Of a stretch of DNA of 24,643 nucleotides, positions 6,254 through 13,227 are shown piece after piece. Position 1 is the stretch's first letter. Each line of letters starts with the position of its first letter. The stretch covers positions 1-24,643 of the forward strand of contig CAXMST010000109.1 of NCBI GenBank assembly GCA_964196325.1, read 5' to 3'. The notes beneath the pieces are model-generated. The model saw nothing but the letters and a program-made list of their open reading frames with translations, was not told the DNA's origin and ran no database searches. The DNA comes from CAXMST01 sp964196325. Its GTDB lineage: Bacteria; Actinomycetota; Thermoleophilia; Solirubrobacterales; 70-9. A program made the position numbers and the translations under genes.

Positions 6254-7099
6254 ATGCGGGCAGCCGCGGTACAACTGAACTCAGGCCCCGATCGCGCCCA
6301 AAACATCGAGCGGGCCGAGCGACTCGTCCGGGCCGCGGCCGGCCAGGGGGCCGAGTTCGTGGTACTACCCGAGAAGTGGGAGCTGCTGGGCGACGGTGAG
6401 ATGCTGGCCAAGCGGGCTGAGCCGCTCGATGGCGAGGCCGTCCGCGCTGCGCGCGAGTGGGCGCGTGAGCTCGGCGTGGTTGTGGTTGCCGGCAGCGTCA
6501 GCGAGCGGCTCGAGGGCAGCGACCGACCGGCCAACACCTCGCTGGTGATCGATCGGGACGGCGAGATCATCGCGCGATATCGGAAGATCCACATGTTCGA
6601 CGTCGATGTCGGTGGGGTCGCCTATCGCGAATCAGAGCACCAGCAGGCGGGCGCGGAGATCGTGCTCGCCGACGCCGACCTGGAGCTGCGGCTTGGTCTG
6701 ACCGTCTGCTACGACCTGCGCTTTCCGGAGCTGTTTCGAGTACTCGCACTGCGCGGTGCAGGTCTGATTACGGTTCCCGCAGCGTTCACGGCGTTCACCG
6801 GCGAGCCGCACTGGGAGCCCTTGCTCCGGGCTCGCGCGATCGAGAATCAGCTGTTCCTGGTGGCCGCGAATCAATACGGTGCCGCCGACCCGCACTTCGA
6901 GTCCTGGGGCCACTCAATGATCGTGGACCCCTGGGGCCGGGTACTGGCGTCGTGCGGGTCAGAGGAGGGCGTGGCGATCGCCGAGCTCGATGCCGGCGAG
7001 TTGTCGCGGGTCCGCCGCGAGCTTCCCGCGCTGGCCAACCGCCGCCCCGCCGCCTACCTTTGGCCACCTGATGACGCGACGGTCGGAGCCCATGGCTGA
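6254..7099 (+). CDS. Carbon-nitrogen hydrolase (nitrilase superfamily, NIT/omega-amidase-like)
   Basis: This 281-residue amidohydrolase has a complete Glu-Lys-Cys triad: E40 in FVVLPEKW, K111 in IIARYRKIHMFDVDV and C152 in LGLTVCYDLRFPELFR. The YRKIHMFDVDV segment and overall length resemble the NIT1/NIT2 and deaminated-glutathione amidase branch rather than true nitrilases, so hydrolysis of an omega-amide is likely. The exact substrate cannot be read from sequence. The start ATG (AGGA directly upstream, GGAGG about 14 nt away) begins with the standard beta-strand MRAAAVQLNS. It is followed by tetR with an 8-bp overlap and preceded by a TetR-like operator, so expression is probably ligand-controlled. 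Confidence 0.93.
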   Translation: MRAAAVQLNSGPDRAQNIERAERLVRAAAGQGAEFVVLPEKWELLGDGEMLAKRAEPLDGEAVRAAREWARELGVVVVAGSVSERLEGSDRPANTSLVIDRDGEIIARYRKIHMFDVDVGGVAYRESEHQQAGAEIVLADADLELRLGLTVCYDLRFPELFRVLALRGAGLITVPAAFTAFTGEPHWEPLLRARAIENQLFLVAANQYGAADPHFESWGHSMIVDPWGRVLASCGSEEGVAIAELDAGELSRVRRELPALANRRPAAYLWPPDDATVGAHG

Positions 7100-7709
7100 G
7101 ATATCGCCCCAGCAATCCGCGGTTGTGGACAAGCGGCGCGCGATCCTCGATGCCGCGGTTAGCGTCTTCGCTCGCCAGGGCTATCACGCGACCCGGGTCT
7201 CTGACATCGCGGACGAGGCGGGGGTTGCCTACGGCCTGGTCTACCACTACTTCAGGAGCAAGGAAGCGGTGATGAACGAGCTTTTCACCGAGCGCTGGTC
7301 GCTGCTGCTGGCGGCCGGAGATCAGCTGATGGACGGTGAGCAAAGTCCGCAAGACAAGCTCGATTCGATCGCCCGCTTCATCATCGATTCGTATCGCCAC
7401 GACCCCGACCTGATGAAGGTGATCATCATCGAGGTGACCCGGGCGGCGAACTCGTTCGGTCGCACCCACCTGCCCGAGATTCGGGAGGCCTACGATCAGG
7501 TCGCTCGGATCGTCATCGAGGGTCAGCAGAAGGGGGTGTTTCGTCAGGACGTCGACCCTGATTTCGTCGGGATGGCCTACTACGGAGCGATCGAGGCGAT
7601 GCTCAGCGGCTGGGTCTTCGAGCTGATGCCGTCGACCGCGGAGGAGTTCGCCGGCGCCCGCGAGATGGTCGTCGGTTTGATCTGCCAGGGGCTCGAGCGA
7701 CGGGCCTAG
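7092..7709 (+). CDS. TetR-family transcriptional regulator (FadR-like ligand domain)
   Basis: This 205-residue TetR regulator has its HTH at about 15-60: RRAILDAAVSVFARQGYHATRVSDIADEAGVAYGLVYHYFRSKEAV, with the usual TetR spacing. The C-terminal helical domain, with HDPDLMKVIIIEVTRAA and EGQQKGVFRQDVDPDFVGMAYYGAIEAMLSGWV, resembles FadR-like TetRs that bind acyl-CoA. This is resemblance only. The ATG at 7092 overlaps the amidohydrolase by 8 bp, with GGAG just 3 nt upstream. An ATG at 7071 would add 7 residues and lacks a ribosome site. It is likely to repress its own operon through the palindrome at 6203-6222. If it senses acyl-CoA it could also act on the catabolic island. Confidence 0.92.
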   Translation: MAEISPQQSAVVDKRRAILDAAVSVFARQGYHATRVSDIADEAGVAYGLVYHYFRSKEAVMNELFTERWSLLLAAGDQLMDGEQSPQDKLDSIARFIIDSYRHDPDLMKVIIIEVTRAANSFGRTHLPEIREAYDQVARIVIEGQQKGVFRQDVDPDFVGMAYYGAIEAMLSGWVFELMPSTAEEFAGAREMVVGLICQGLERRA

Positions 7710-7745
7710 CGGGCGCCTGGCTCCGGCCTGCAACCGAGCGCCCGC
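7709..7745 (+). terminator. GC hairpin after tetR
   Basis: GCGGGCGC and GCGCCCGC form an 8-bp stem starting at the last base of the tetR stop, with a 21-nt loop. No T-run follows, so this is only a possible terminator separating tetR from the holin cassette. Confidence 0.35.
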
Positions 7746-7795
7746 CCGAGCGCGGTATGGTCGCCCCCGTCCAGCGGCCAACAGAGGGACTTGCG

Positions 7796-7930
7796 ATGGA
7801 GAACGAAGTTGTCAGAAGATTGATCTGGTCCGGCCTGCTCGCGGCCAGCGGCGCGCTCGCGAGCATCGCGGCGCATCGGCTCTCGACGTTCATCTGGAAG
7901 CGGGTCTTCGACGAGGAGCCGCCCGAGTAG
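7796..7930 (+). CDS. 44-residue single-pass membrane peptide of the holin-X/DUF3618 cassette
   Basis: A short frame from ATG at 7796 (AGAGGGA about 8 nt upstream) encodes a 44-residue protein. It has a hydrophobic helix (about 9-27, LIWSGLLAASGALASIAAH) followed by STFIWKRVFDEEPPE. Its stop TAG shares a base with the GTG of the next gene, indicating coupled translation. The W-K-R-V-F-x-EEPP ending resembles part of DUF4235 membrane proteins, which sit in the same neighbourhood in many actinobacteria. Here it would be a reduced version, which is a tentative relation. Function unknown, probably envelope-associated. Confidence 0.7.
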   Translation: MENEVVRRLIWSGLLAASGALASIAAHRLSTFIWKRVFDEEPPE

Positions 7931-8367
7931 TGGCCGGCACCCCTGACAACAGCGGCCTGCCGACGCCGGATCCGGACGAGGACCGCACCGTCGGGGAGCT
8001 CGTCCTCGACGTGACCGAGCGCCTCACGATCCTCGTTCGCGAGGAGATCGAGCTGGCCAAGGCCGAGGTGACCGAGAAGGCGGGCTCCCTTCTCAAGGGC
8101 TCGGTGGTCGGGATCGTAGCCGGGGTCTTCGTCCTGCTGGCCCTCGCGATGTTGATGCAGTTCGGCGCTTGGCTGATCAACGACCTGCTTGGAATCGAGT
8201 CGGCGATCTGGGTCGGGTTTGGTCTGATGGCCGTGCTCTTGCTCCTGCTGGCCGCACTGGCAGGCTTCCTGGCCTACCGAGCGATGCAGAAGGGCGCGCC
8301 GCCCGCGCCCACGATGGCGATCGAGGAGGCCAAGGTGACCAAGGAGACTTTGGGAGGCGAGGGATGA
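7930..8367 (+). CDS. Phage-holin-family/holin-X (DUF1469-type) membrane protein
   Basis: This 145-residue protein has an acidic N-terminus and an amphipathic helix, TVGELVLDVTERLTILVREEIELAKAEVTEK (about 20-50). Two strong membrane helices follow (about 56-80 and 93-118), then a short soluble tail. The VREEIELAKAEV pattern followed by two helices is typical of the actinobacterial holin-X superfamily. Despite its name, this family is chromosomal and not evidence of a prophage. The GTG overlaps the preceding stop by one base, and its own stop overlaps the DUF3618 start (ATGA). The role in the envelope is not established. Confidence 0.85.
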   Translation: MAGTPDNSGLPTPDPDEDRTVGELVLDVTERLTILVREEIELAKAEVTEKAGSLLKGSVVGIVAGVFVLLALAMLMQFGAWLINDLLGIESAIWVGFGLMAVLLLLLAALAGFLAYRAMQKGAPPAPTMAIEEAKVTKETLGGEG

Positions 8368-8615
8368 GCGCCGCGAACCCACCCGAGCAGCCGCGCCCGG
8401 GCGCACCGGACCGCTCGGCCGAGGAGATCAGGCGTGACATCGTCGCTCAGCAGAGCGAGCTGGCCAGCTCGGTCGACTCCCTCCGGGGGCGGGTCGGCGA
8501 ACTCACCGACTGGCGGCAGCATGTGCGGGACCATCGCGAGCAGTTGATCGCCGGAGCCGCAATCGCCGGCTTCGTAGTCGGCGGTCTGATCGCGCTGCGC
8601 CGACGTCGGCGTTAG
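8364..8615 (+). CDS. DUF3618 family protein
   Basis: This 83-residue protein begins with a Pro-rich segment, then the DUF3618 hallmark AEEIRRDIVAQQSELASSVDSLRGRVGEL (about 19-47). A DWRQHVRDHREQ linker, one membrane helix (about 61-78) and an Arg-rich end (RRRRR) follow. The ATG overlaps the holin-X stop. The co-occurrence of DUF3618 with holin-X is a known actinobacterial gene pair of unknown function. Near the 3' end a perfect 14-bp palindrome (8598-8611) encodes part of the Arg cluster and may simply reflect codon choice. Confidence 0.85.
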   Translation: MSAANPPEQPRPGAPDRSAEEIRRDIVAQQSELASSVDSLRGRVGELTDWRQHVRDHREQLIAGAAIAGFVVGGLIALRRRRR

Positions 8616-8636
8616 CGTCCGCGCAGAGCCCCTTTG

Positions 8637-9512
8637 CTAGGTGATCCGCTCGCGGCTGACGCCGCCGATGCCGAGCAGGCCGGGGCCCGTGTGGGCGCCG
8701 ATCACCGGGCCGATCTCGGAGATGAAGACCGGGTCGGAGCCAAAGACCTCGCGGCCCGCCGCGGCGAGCTGCTCCGCTCGCTCGGGGTCTTGGATGTGCT
8801 GGACGATCCAGCCGTCGCGACCGGAGGCTTCAAGCTCACGCCCCAGCTGCAGCAGGCGCTCGTAGGCCCGCCGCCGCGTGCGTACCCGCTCGACCGGCTT
8901 GATCTCTTCCTCGAGGCTCAGGATCGGTTTGATCTGGAGCGCGGTGCCGAGCAGGGCCCGGGCGCTGCCGATCCGGCCGCCCTTGCGCAGGTACTCCAGC
9001 GTGTCGAGTCCAAACCAGAGCTTGAGCTCCTCGCGGGTGGCGGCGGCGGCCGCCAAGCTCTCGGCGGCGCTGGCTCCCTCGCGGGCAGCGTTGCTGGCGG
9101 CTAGCACGACGATCCCCAGGCCGGCGCAGGCTGAGCGGCTGTCGTAGATCTGGATCGCGTCAGGCTCGGCCCCCTCCTCCAACAGCTGGGCCCGCGCCTG
9201 GCTCGCCGATTCGAAGGTCCCGGAGATGCCGGCTGAGAGATGGACGGAGATGATCTCGCGTCCGGCTTCGAGGTGTGGGCGGTAGACGGCCAAGAAGTCG
9301 CCGACAGAGGGCTGTGAGGTGGTCGCGCCGTCGTCGCTGGCGAGCAGTTCGGAGTAGAACGCGGCGTAGTCCTCGATCTCGGTCTCCTTGCGCTGCACCC
9401 CGTCCAATGTCACGTAGAGACTGACCTGCTCGACCTCGCGCTCCGCGAGCGTCTCGGCCGGCAGATAGCTGGTGCTGTCACAGATCACTGCGGTGGTGGC
9501 TGTAGCGCTCAC
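8637..9512 (-). CDS. DegV family protein (fatty-acid-binding, FakB-like)
   Basis: This 291-residue DegV protein binds fatty acids, and in Firmicutes it presents them to the FakA kinase for acyl-phosphate synthesis. Signatures are VICDSTSYLP at the N-terminus (9-18), the carboxylate-binding segment TTSQPSVGDF (64-73), HLSAGISGTFESA (91-103), and the second-domain LEYLRKGGRIG motif. The GTG start has AAGG about 5 nt upstream. It converges on the DUF3618 gene with only 21 bp between stops and stands alone on this strand. No FakA-type kinase is visible in the window, so the acyl-kinase partner, if any, is elsewhere. Confidence 0.93.
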   Translation of the reverse strand: MSATATTAVICDSTSYLPAETLAEREVEQVSLYVTLDGVQRKETEIEDYAAFYSELLASDDGATTSQPSVGDFLAVYRPHLEAGREIISVHLSAGISGTFESASQARAQLLEEGAEPDAIQIYDSRSACAGLGIVVLAASNAAREGASAAESLAAAAATREELKLWFGLDTLEYLRKGGRIGSARALLGTALQIKPILSLEEEIKPVERVRTRRRAYERLLQLGRELEASGRDGWIVQHIQDPERAEQLAAAGREVFGSDPVFISEIGPVIGAHTGPGLLGIGGVSRERIT

Positions 9513-9582
9513 CGGGCCTTTGTATCAGCGGGGGCGCCGTGGCGCTGGTCCGCTGGGCTCGCAGGCTGCCGTCTGGGGCGGA

Positions 9583-9588
9583 TAGGAT
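9583..9588 (+). promoter_or_regulatory. TAGGAT -10 box (or AGGA ribosome site) before 9596
   Basis: TAGGAT ends exactly 7 nt before the GTG at 9596. It can be read as a TANNNT -10 box of a leaderless transcript or as an AGGA Shine-Dalgarno. The identical TAGGAT-N7 arrangement precedes hemQ. Either reading fixes the start at 9596 rather than the upstream in-frame GTG at 9539. Confidence 0.5.
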
Positions 9589-9595
9589 CTCCGCG

Positions 9596-10087
9596 GTGAG
9601 CGCCTACGACCCCGCTGCCTGGTCCGACCTGTTCGTCGCCGCTGCCGGTGCCTCGGCGGCCCTCGCCGGGCTGGTCTTCGTTGCGGTCTCGATCAACGTC
9701 GACCGGATCCTTGCGCTTCCCGGTCTCCCCGACCGGGCCCTTCAGGCCCTGGTCCAGCTGCTCGCGGTTGTGGTCTTCTCACTGTTGGTCTTGGCCCCCG
9801 GGCAGGCGCCCGAAACGCTGGGCGTGGAGTTTGTCGCGCTCGCGCTGCCGCTGACCGTCGGCAGCCTGGCATTGATCCATCGGTCGCTGGCCGTCGGGGA
9901 GCCCCAGATCTCGCCCGCCGTGAAATGGCTCGTCGTGTTCGCCGGTACCGCCCCGTTCGCCGTTGCCGGGATCTCCTTGATCGCGGAATGGGGCGGCGGT
10001 CTGTATTGGGTTCTTGCCGGAGTGGTGCTGGCGCTGATCGGGGCCGTTATGAACGCCTGGGTGCTGCTGATTGAGATCCTGCGTTAG
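9596..10087 (+). CDS. Polytopic membrane protein, unknown function
   Basis: This 163-residue hydrophobic protein starts MSAYDPAAWSDLFVAAAGASAALAGLVFVAVSIN. That is a recognisable opening of small uncharacterised actinobacterial membrane proteins. About five membrane segments are visible: 14-31, 49-68, 76-92, 105-124 and 134-158. There are no catalytic motifs. The start is set by TAGGAT seven bases upstream. It is followed within 12 bp by the cupin frame and may be co-transcribed with it. I assign no function. Confidence 0.75.
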   Translation: MSAYDPAAWSDLFVAAAGASAALAGLVFVAVSINVDRILALPGLPDRALQALVQLLAVVVFSLLVLAPGQAPETLGVEFVALALPLTVGSLALIHRSLAVGEPQISPAVKWLVVFAGTAPFAVAGISLIAEWGGGLYWVLAGVVLALIGAVMNAWVLLIEILR

Positions 10088-10096
10088 GGCACCGCG

Positions 10097-10473
10097 ATGT
10101 GAGCGGCTGCGGTCATCGATACGGCGATTGACCTGACTGAGAAGCTGACGCTCCTGGACGAGTACTACACGCCCGGTGTGGTCGGCCACTACAACGACAA
10201 CAAGCTGGTCGTGGTCAAGGTCAAGGGTGAGTTCGTCTGGCACACTCACAAGGACACTGACGACTTCTTCCTCGTGCTCAAGGGCCGCCTCACGATCGAG
10301 CTGCGCGACCGGGACGTGGAGCTTGGCGAGGGCCAGTCTACGTCGTGCCCCGCGGGGTCGAGCACTGCCCGAAGGCCAACGAGGAGGCGCATGTGCTGCT
10401 GATCGAACCGGTCGGCACGATCAACACCGGCGACGCCGGTGGCGAGATGACGGCACAGCCCCGCGAGATCTGA
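10097..10473 (+). pseudogene. Cupin-domain protein with two reading-frame lesions
   Basis: The translated region reads as a complete small cupin (about 124 residues) only if two lesions are corrected. Cupin motif 1 is WHTHKDTDDFFLVLKG (metal His pair; the usual Glu is Asp). Motif 2, in another frame, is PRGVEHCPKAN. The frame shifts at about 10336, where one missing G in CAG-TCT would restore CAG-GTC-TAC (GQ-VYVVPRG). At the 5' end, ATG 10097 is followed at once by an in-frame TGA. Alternatively GTG 10099 needs removal of one G at 10105/10106 to enter the conserved VIDTAIDLTEKLTLLDEYYTP. As written, the gene cannot make the full protein. A decaying gene or sequencing indels are both possible. 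Confidence 0.75.
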
Positions 10474-10591
10474 CCGGGGTCTGAGCACCGCCTGGCGCAT
10501 CCTCTGGCTCCCCGATCCCGCGGCCGTCGAGAAGGGGTGGCTCGATGGCCCGTTTCTCGGCGGTCGTCCCACCTTGGCCAGCCTCCCCCAC

Positions 10592-10597
10592 TAGCAT
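10592..10597 (+). promoter_or_regulatory. TAGCAT -10 box upstream of the epimerase gene
   Basis: TAGCAT ends 11 nt before the ATG at 10609, and no Shine-Dalgarno is present, so the transcript would have a leader of only a few bases. The rest of the gap 10474-10608 shows no supported gene. Confidence 0.4.
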
Positions 10598-10608
10598 CAG
10601 TTCCGCTG

Positions 10609-11667
10609 ATGACGAAGACACTTGTAACCGGAGGAACCGGGTTCATCGGCTCGCATCTGGCCCGGGCGCTGGCGGCAAGGGGGGACGATCTGCGCCTTCT
10701 GATTCGCTCGGCCAACCCGGCCGAGCACCTGGCCGATCTCGAGTTCGAGCGAGTCAACGGCGACATCACCGACCGCCGCGCGGTGCGCCGTGCCGTGGCC
10801 GGGGTAGAGCGCGTCTTCCACGTCGCGGGCACGACGTCGATGCGGGCGGGGTCGGCTTCGAGGGTGATCGCGACCAACGTCGGCGGCACCAGGATCCTCT
10901 GCGAGGAGGCGCTGGCGGCGGGGGTGGGCCGGGTCGTGCACTGCTCCTCGGCAGCCGCGATCGGGCCGGCTCCCGCGCACGGGCGCGCTGATGAGACCCA
11001 GGCCTTCCCGGCTTCGGCCCGCGAGATCACCTACGTCTACTCCAAGCACGAGGCGGAGGGTGAGGCGTTGCGGGTGGCGGCGCACGGGCTCGATGTGGTG
11101 ATTGTCAACCCGACCTTCGTGCTCGGGCCCGAGGACCCCAGTGGAACGTCGATGCGGCTGGTCCGTCGCTTCCTCTTGCGGGAGATCCCGGTCTACATCG
11201 AGGGCGGCATCAACGTCAGCGATGTGCGGGACGTTGCCCAGGGGCAGATCCTCGCCGACCAGGTAGGGGTGCCCGGAGAGCGCTACCTGTTGGCAGGTCG
11301 CAACTTCACCCTGCAGCGGCTGTTCGCTGACCTCGAGCGGATCTCGGGCGTGCCCGCTCCGGTGCTGAAGCTGCCTGCCGGTCTGGCACGGGCCGGCGCC
11401 GACGTGGTTGAGCGGCTTGGCCTGCCGGCCCCGAACTCGCCCGACGAAATCCGTTCCGCATCGCTTTGGTGGACTTACACCCCGGCCAAGGCCAAGCGCG
11501 AGCTTGGCTACAGCCCGCGCCCCCATGAGGAGACGCTCACCGACGCCGTGAACTGGCAGGCGGAGCAGCTTGGGGACCGGGTCGGCCGCAGTCCCGCCTT
11601 GACCGATCTGGCGCTGGGGGCGGCCAGGAGGGCAGGGCGCTTGGCCGGCAGGTTGAACCCGCTGTGA
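10609..11667 (+). CDS. NAD(P)-dependent epimerase/dehydratase (extended SDR, HpnA/dihydroflavonol-reductase-like)
   Basis: This 352-residue extended short-chain dehydrogenase has the Rossmann motif GGTGFIG (8-14), FHVAGTT (70-76), the active-site Ser region VVHCSSAAAIG (109-119) and YVYSK (Y142, K146 as YxxxK). NPTFVLGPED and GERYLLAG follow, as in dihydroflavonol-reductase-like and hopanoid-associated (HpnA) epimerases. It likely acts on a sugar-nucleotide or lipid-linked keto/hydroxy group. No hopanoid genes are in view, so HpnA identity is not claimed. The ATG at 10609 is preferred to the upstream in-frame ATG at 10537, which adds non-conserved residues. The stop overlaps the next start as GTGA. 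Confidence 0.88.
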   Translation: MTKTLVTGGTGFIGSHLARALAARGDDLRLLIRSANPAEHLADLEFERVNGDITDRRAVRRAVAGVERVFHVAGTTSMRAGSASRVIATNVGGTRILCEEALAAGVGRVVHCSSAAAIGPAPAHGRADETQAFPASAREITYVYSKHEAEGEALRVAAHGLDVVIVNPTFVLGPEDPSGTSMRLVRRFLLREIPVYIEGGINVSDVRDVAQGQILADQVGVPGERYLLAGRNFTLQRLFADLERISGVPAPVLKLPAGLARAGADVVERLGLPAPNSPDEIRSASLWWTYTPAKAKRELGYSPRPHEETLTDAVNWQAEQLGDRVGRSPALTDLALGAARRAGRLAGRLNPL

Positions 11668-12017
11668 GTCCGCAGGGATCGGAGCGCGAGCCGGAACTCG
11701 TCCTCTACCGCTGCCCAACGCCGACCGACTTCCTCTGTCCCTGCGGCGCGGTCGCGCGGCGGTTGCGCAAGCTGGACCTACCCCACCGGGTCGAGCGGGT
11801 CCCCTACCGACGAGGCAGCTCCCATCGGCCTGAGATCGAGGAGCTGACCGCTCAGCACCGGGTCCCCGTGCTGATCGACGCCGGGGAGATCGTGCACGAT
11901 TCAAAGCGCATCCTCCAATACCTGCAGTGGCGCTATGAGTCCAAGCAAGGTAGCCCGGAGCATCCTCGGGAACAGCCGTCAGAGGCCGGTGCAGGAGCCT
12001 CGGACGGGTCAACCTGA
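11664..12017 (+). CDS. Thioredoxin-fold protein (GST N-terminal/glutaredoxin-like)
   Basis: This 117-residue protein starts at a GTG overlapping the epimerase stop. After LVLYRCPTPTDFLCPCGAVARRL (about 12-34; C17, C25, C27) it has HRVPVLIDAGEIVHDSKRILQYL (65-87). That includes the cis-Pro turn and the acidic/Ser segment typical of GST N-terminal and glutaredoxin folds. The C-terminal helical domain of GSTs is missing, and the last 25 residues look disordered. The CPC pair is not the usual CxxC spacing, so redox activity is possible but unproven. Actinobacteria commonly use mycothiol rather than glutathione, so a glutathione role should not be assumed. Confidence 0.75.
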   Translation: MSPQGSEREPELVLYRCPTPTDFLCPCGAVARRLRKLDLPHRVERVPYRRGSSHRPEIEELTAQHRVPVLIDAGEIVHDSKRILQYLQWRYESKQGSPEHPREQPSEAGAGASDGST

Positions 12018-12023
12018 GCGTGC

Positions 12024-12031
12024 TATACAAT
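12024..12031 (+). promoter_or_regulatory. Strong -10 element TATACAAT upstream of erpA
   Basis: TATACAAT contains TACAAT (12026-12031), an excellent -10 box ending 10 nt before the ATG at 12042. No clear -35 or Shine-Dalgarno is present. The expected transcript starts only a few bases before the start codon, so erpA has its own promoter immediately after the preceding gene. Confidence 0.6.
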
Positions 12032-12041
12032 CTGAAGCCTG

Positions 12042-12416
12042 ATGGAAGCAACTGAGGCCGCAATCAAGATCAGCGATGTCGCCGCCGCGCAGCTAAAGCA
12101 GCTGCTCGCCGGCCAAGAGGATGGCGAGCAGGCGCTTCGCATCGCCGTCAAGGGCGGTGGTTGCTCCGGATTCCAGTACTCGCTGGCGCTCGATAAGCGC
12201 AAGGACGAGGACATGGTCTTCGAGCACAACGGCGTCTCCGTAGTCGTCGACAAGACCTCGATGCAGTTCGTGTTCGGCTCCGAGGTCGACTACGTCGAGG
12301 GACTCCAGGGCGCCGGCTTCGCGGTCAACAACCCGAACGTGGTCGCCGCATGTGGCTGTGGCTCTTCATTCCAGGTCCGGGACGAAGAGCAGGCGCCGGC
12401 CGGCGCCACCGCCTAG
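12042..12416 (+). CDS. erpA: Iron-sulfur cluster insertion/carrier protein (ErpA/IscA/HesB A-type)
   Basis: This 124-residue A-type carrier receives [2Fe-2S] or [4Fe-4S] clusters and delivers them to apoproteins. The three ligand cysteines are present: C41 in GGGCSGFQYSL, and C104 and C106 in ACGCGSSF. The ISDVAAAQLKQLL start and FVFGSEVDYVEGLQGAGFAVNNPN core are canonical. The ErpA versus IscA assignment is by general likeness only. It is followed convergently, 35 bp away, by the monothiol glutaredoxin, with BolA beyond, making a compact Fe-S trafficking neighbourhood. Confidence 0.93.
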   Translation: MEATEAAIKISDVAAAQLKQLLAGQEDGEQALRIAVKGGGCSGFQYSLALDKRKDEDMVFEHNGVSVVVDKTSMQFVFGSEVDYVEGLQGAGFAVNNPNVVAACGCGSSFQVRDEEQAPAGATA

Positions 12417-12451
12417 CTCGACCGCCGTTTCGACTCCTACCCGGGTTCGGC

Positions 12452-12868
12452 TCAGGTCTCGATCTGCATTGGCGGGCTCTGATGCGGTCCGTCCGCAGCA
12501 GCCGCTCCTGCCGGCTCGGGACTGCCCGCCAGCGCCTCCTGGGGCTGCTCGACGCCGAGTAGCTCCGCCAGCTCGCCCGATTCGAACATCTCCTCGACTA
12601 TGTCGCATCCACCGAGCAACTCGCCCTTCACGTAAAGCTGGGGGAAGGTCTCCCAGTCGAAGCGCTCCGTTGTCACCTCGCGCAGCGGCTGGAGGACCGG
12701 CAGCACGTCGATCGCGCCGTACTCGGCGCCGACCTGCTCGAGCACCCCGACGGTCCGCATCGAGAAGCCACACTGGGGAGCTTCAGGGGTTCCCTTCATC
12801 AGCAGCAGGATCTCGTTGCGCTCGATCGCCTGGTCGAGTTGCTCGCGTAGTTCGGGGTTGGCTGGCAT
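12452..12868 (-). CDS. grxD: Monothiol glutaredoxin (CGFS type, Grx4/GrxD)
   Basis: This 138-residue monothiol glutaredoxin has the CGFS active site in APQCGFSMRTV (C33), followed by WETFPQLYVKGELLGGCDIVEEM with cis-Pro and the GG/CD glutathione-binding segment. Members coordinate a bridging [2Fe-2S] cluster as dimers or with BolA. The ATG at 12868 is chosen over an upstream frame because AGGAGG lies about 11 nt before it and the protein then has its normal N-terminus. The C-terminal 25 residues are an Ala/Pro/Gln-rich extension. It lies 82 bp after bolA on the same strand, a classic functional pair. Confidence 0.94.
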   Translation of the reverse strand: MPANPELREQLDQAIERNEILLLMKGTPEAPQCGFSMRTVGVLEQVGAEYGAIDVLPVLQPLREVTTERFDWETFPQLYVKGELLGGCDIVEEMFESGELAELLGVEQPQEALAGSPEPAGAAAADGPHQSPPMQIET

Positions 12869-12950
12869 CGTTGACGCTGCCTCCTGGTGTTGATTGCTCG
12901 GGTCCCCTTCAGGGTAGCCACCTCGGCCCCTGGCCGACGATCCCGGGGTT

Positions 12951-13181
12951 TCAGCTCGGGGTTGTCGTGCGAACCGAGAGCGCGTGGATCGTGCCGTCGT
13001 CGAAGCGCGGCTTGACCGCCGCCTTGACCATCCGATGCTGATTGAGCCGGCTCTCTCCCTCGAACTGAGTAGCGGAGACGACCGCCCGGAGATGGTCGCC
13101 GCCACCCTCGTCGAGCACCTCGACCGCTGCTCCGGGGAGCGCCGCCTCGATCATCGCCTTGAGCTCCGCCAAGTCAGCCAT
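12951..13181 (-). CDS. bolA: BolA family protein
   Basis: This 76-residue BolA protein has MADLAELKAMIEAALPGAAVEVLDEGGGDHLRAVV, then FEGESRLNQHRMVKAAVKPRFDDGTIHALSVRTTTP. It carries the conserved RLxxHRMV segment and the C-terminal His (HALS) used for cluster binding with glutaredoxin. The ATG at 13181 is preceded by TACGAT-N6, a leaderless-type promoter. A longer upstream frame (to 13343) has no conserved sequence. BolA and CGFS glutaredoxin form a [2Fe-2S] heterocomplex in iron regulation or cluster delivery, and the gene order fits that partnership. Confidence 0.94.
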   Translation of the reverse strand: MADLAELKAMIEAALPGAAVEVLDEGGGDHLRAVVSATQFEGESRLNQHRMVKAAVKPRFDDGTIHALSVRTTTPS

Positions 13182-13187
13182 GCCGAC

Positions 13188-13193
13188 ATCGTA
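13188..13193 (-). promoter_or_regulatory. TACGAT -10 box of bolA (leaderless type)
   Basis: On the minus strand TACGAT is followed by six bases and then the bolA ATG, with no Shine-Dalgarno. TANNNT at this distance is the hallmark of leaderless actinobacterial transcripts. Confidence 0.55.
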
Positions 13194-13227
13194 GATAAGC
13201 GCGCGTCGCTGCCCCTCGAGGCCGCGA

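Noticed and set aside
7930..8367. Prophage or lysis cassette suggested by the name holin
   Set aside because: Holin-X and DUF3618 are ordinary chromosomal actinobacterial genes. No integrase, capsid, lysin or attachment site is nearby.
8598..8611. Perfect 14-bp palindrome CGCCGACGTCGGCG as an operator
   Set aside because: It lies within the DUF3618 coding end, encodes part of an Arg run, and has no partner or promoter context.
10474..10608. Short plus-strand frame (about 36 codons) between cupin and epimerase
   Set aside because: It has no usable start codon or ribosome site and no recognisable motif, so it is likely chance coding potential.
10597..12063. Minus-strand 488-codon open frame opposite the epimerase
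   Set aside because: It is a shadow frame typical of GC-rich DNA, with low-complexity Arg/Pro/Ala composition. The plus-strand epimerase is convincing.
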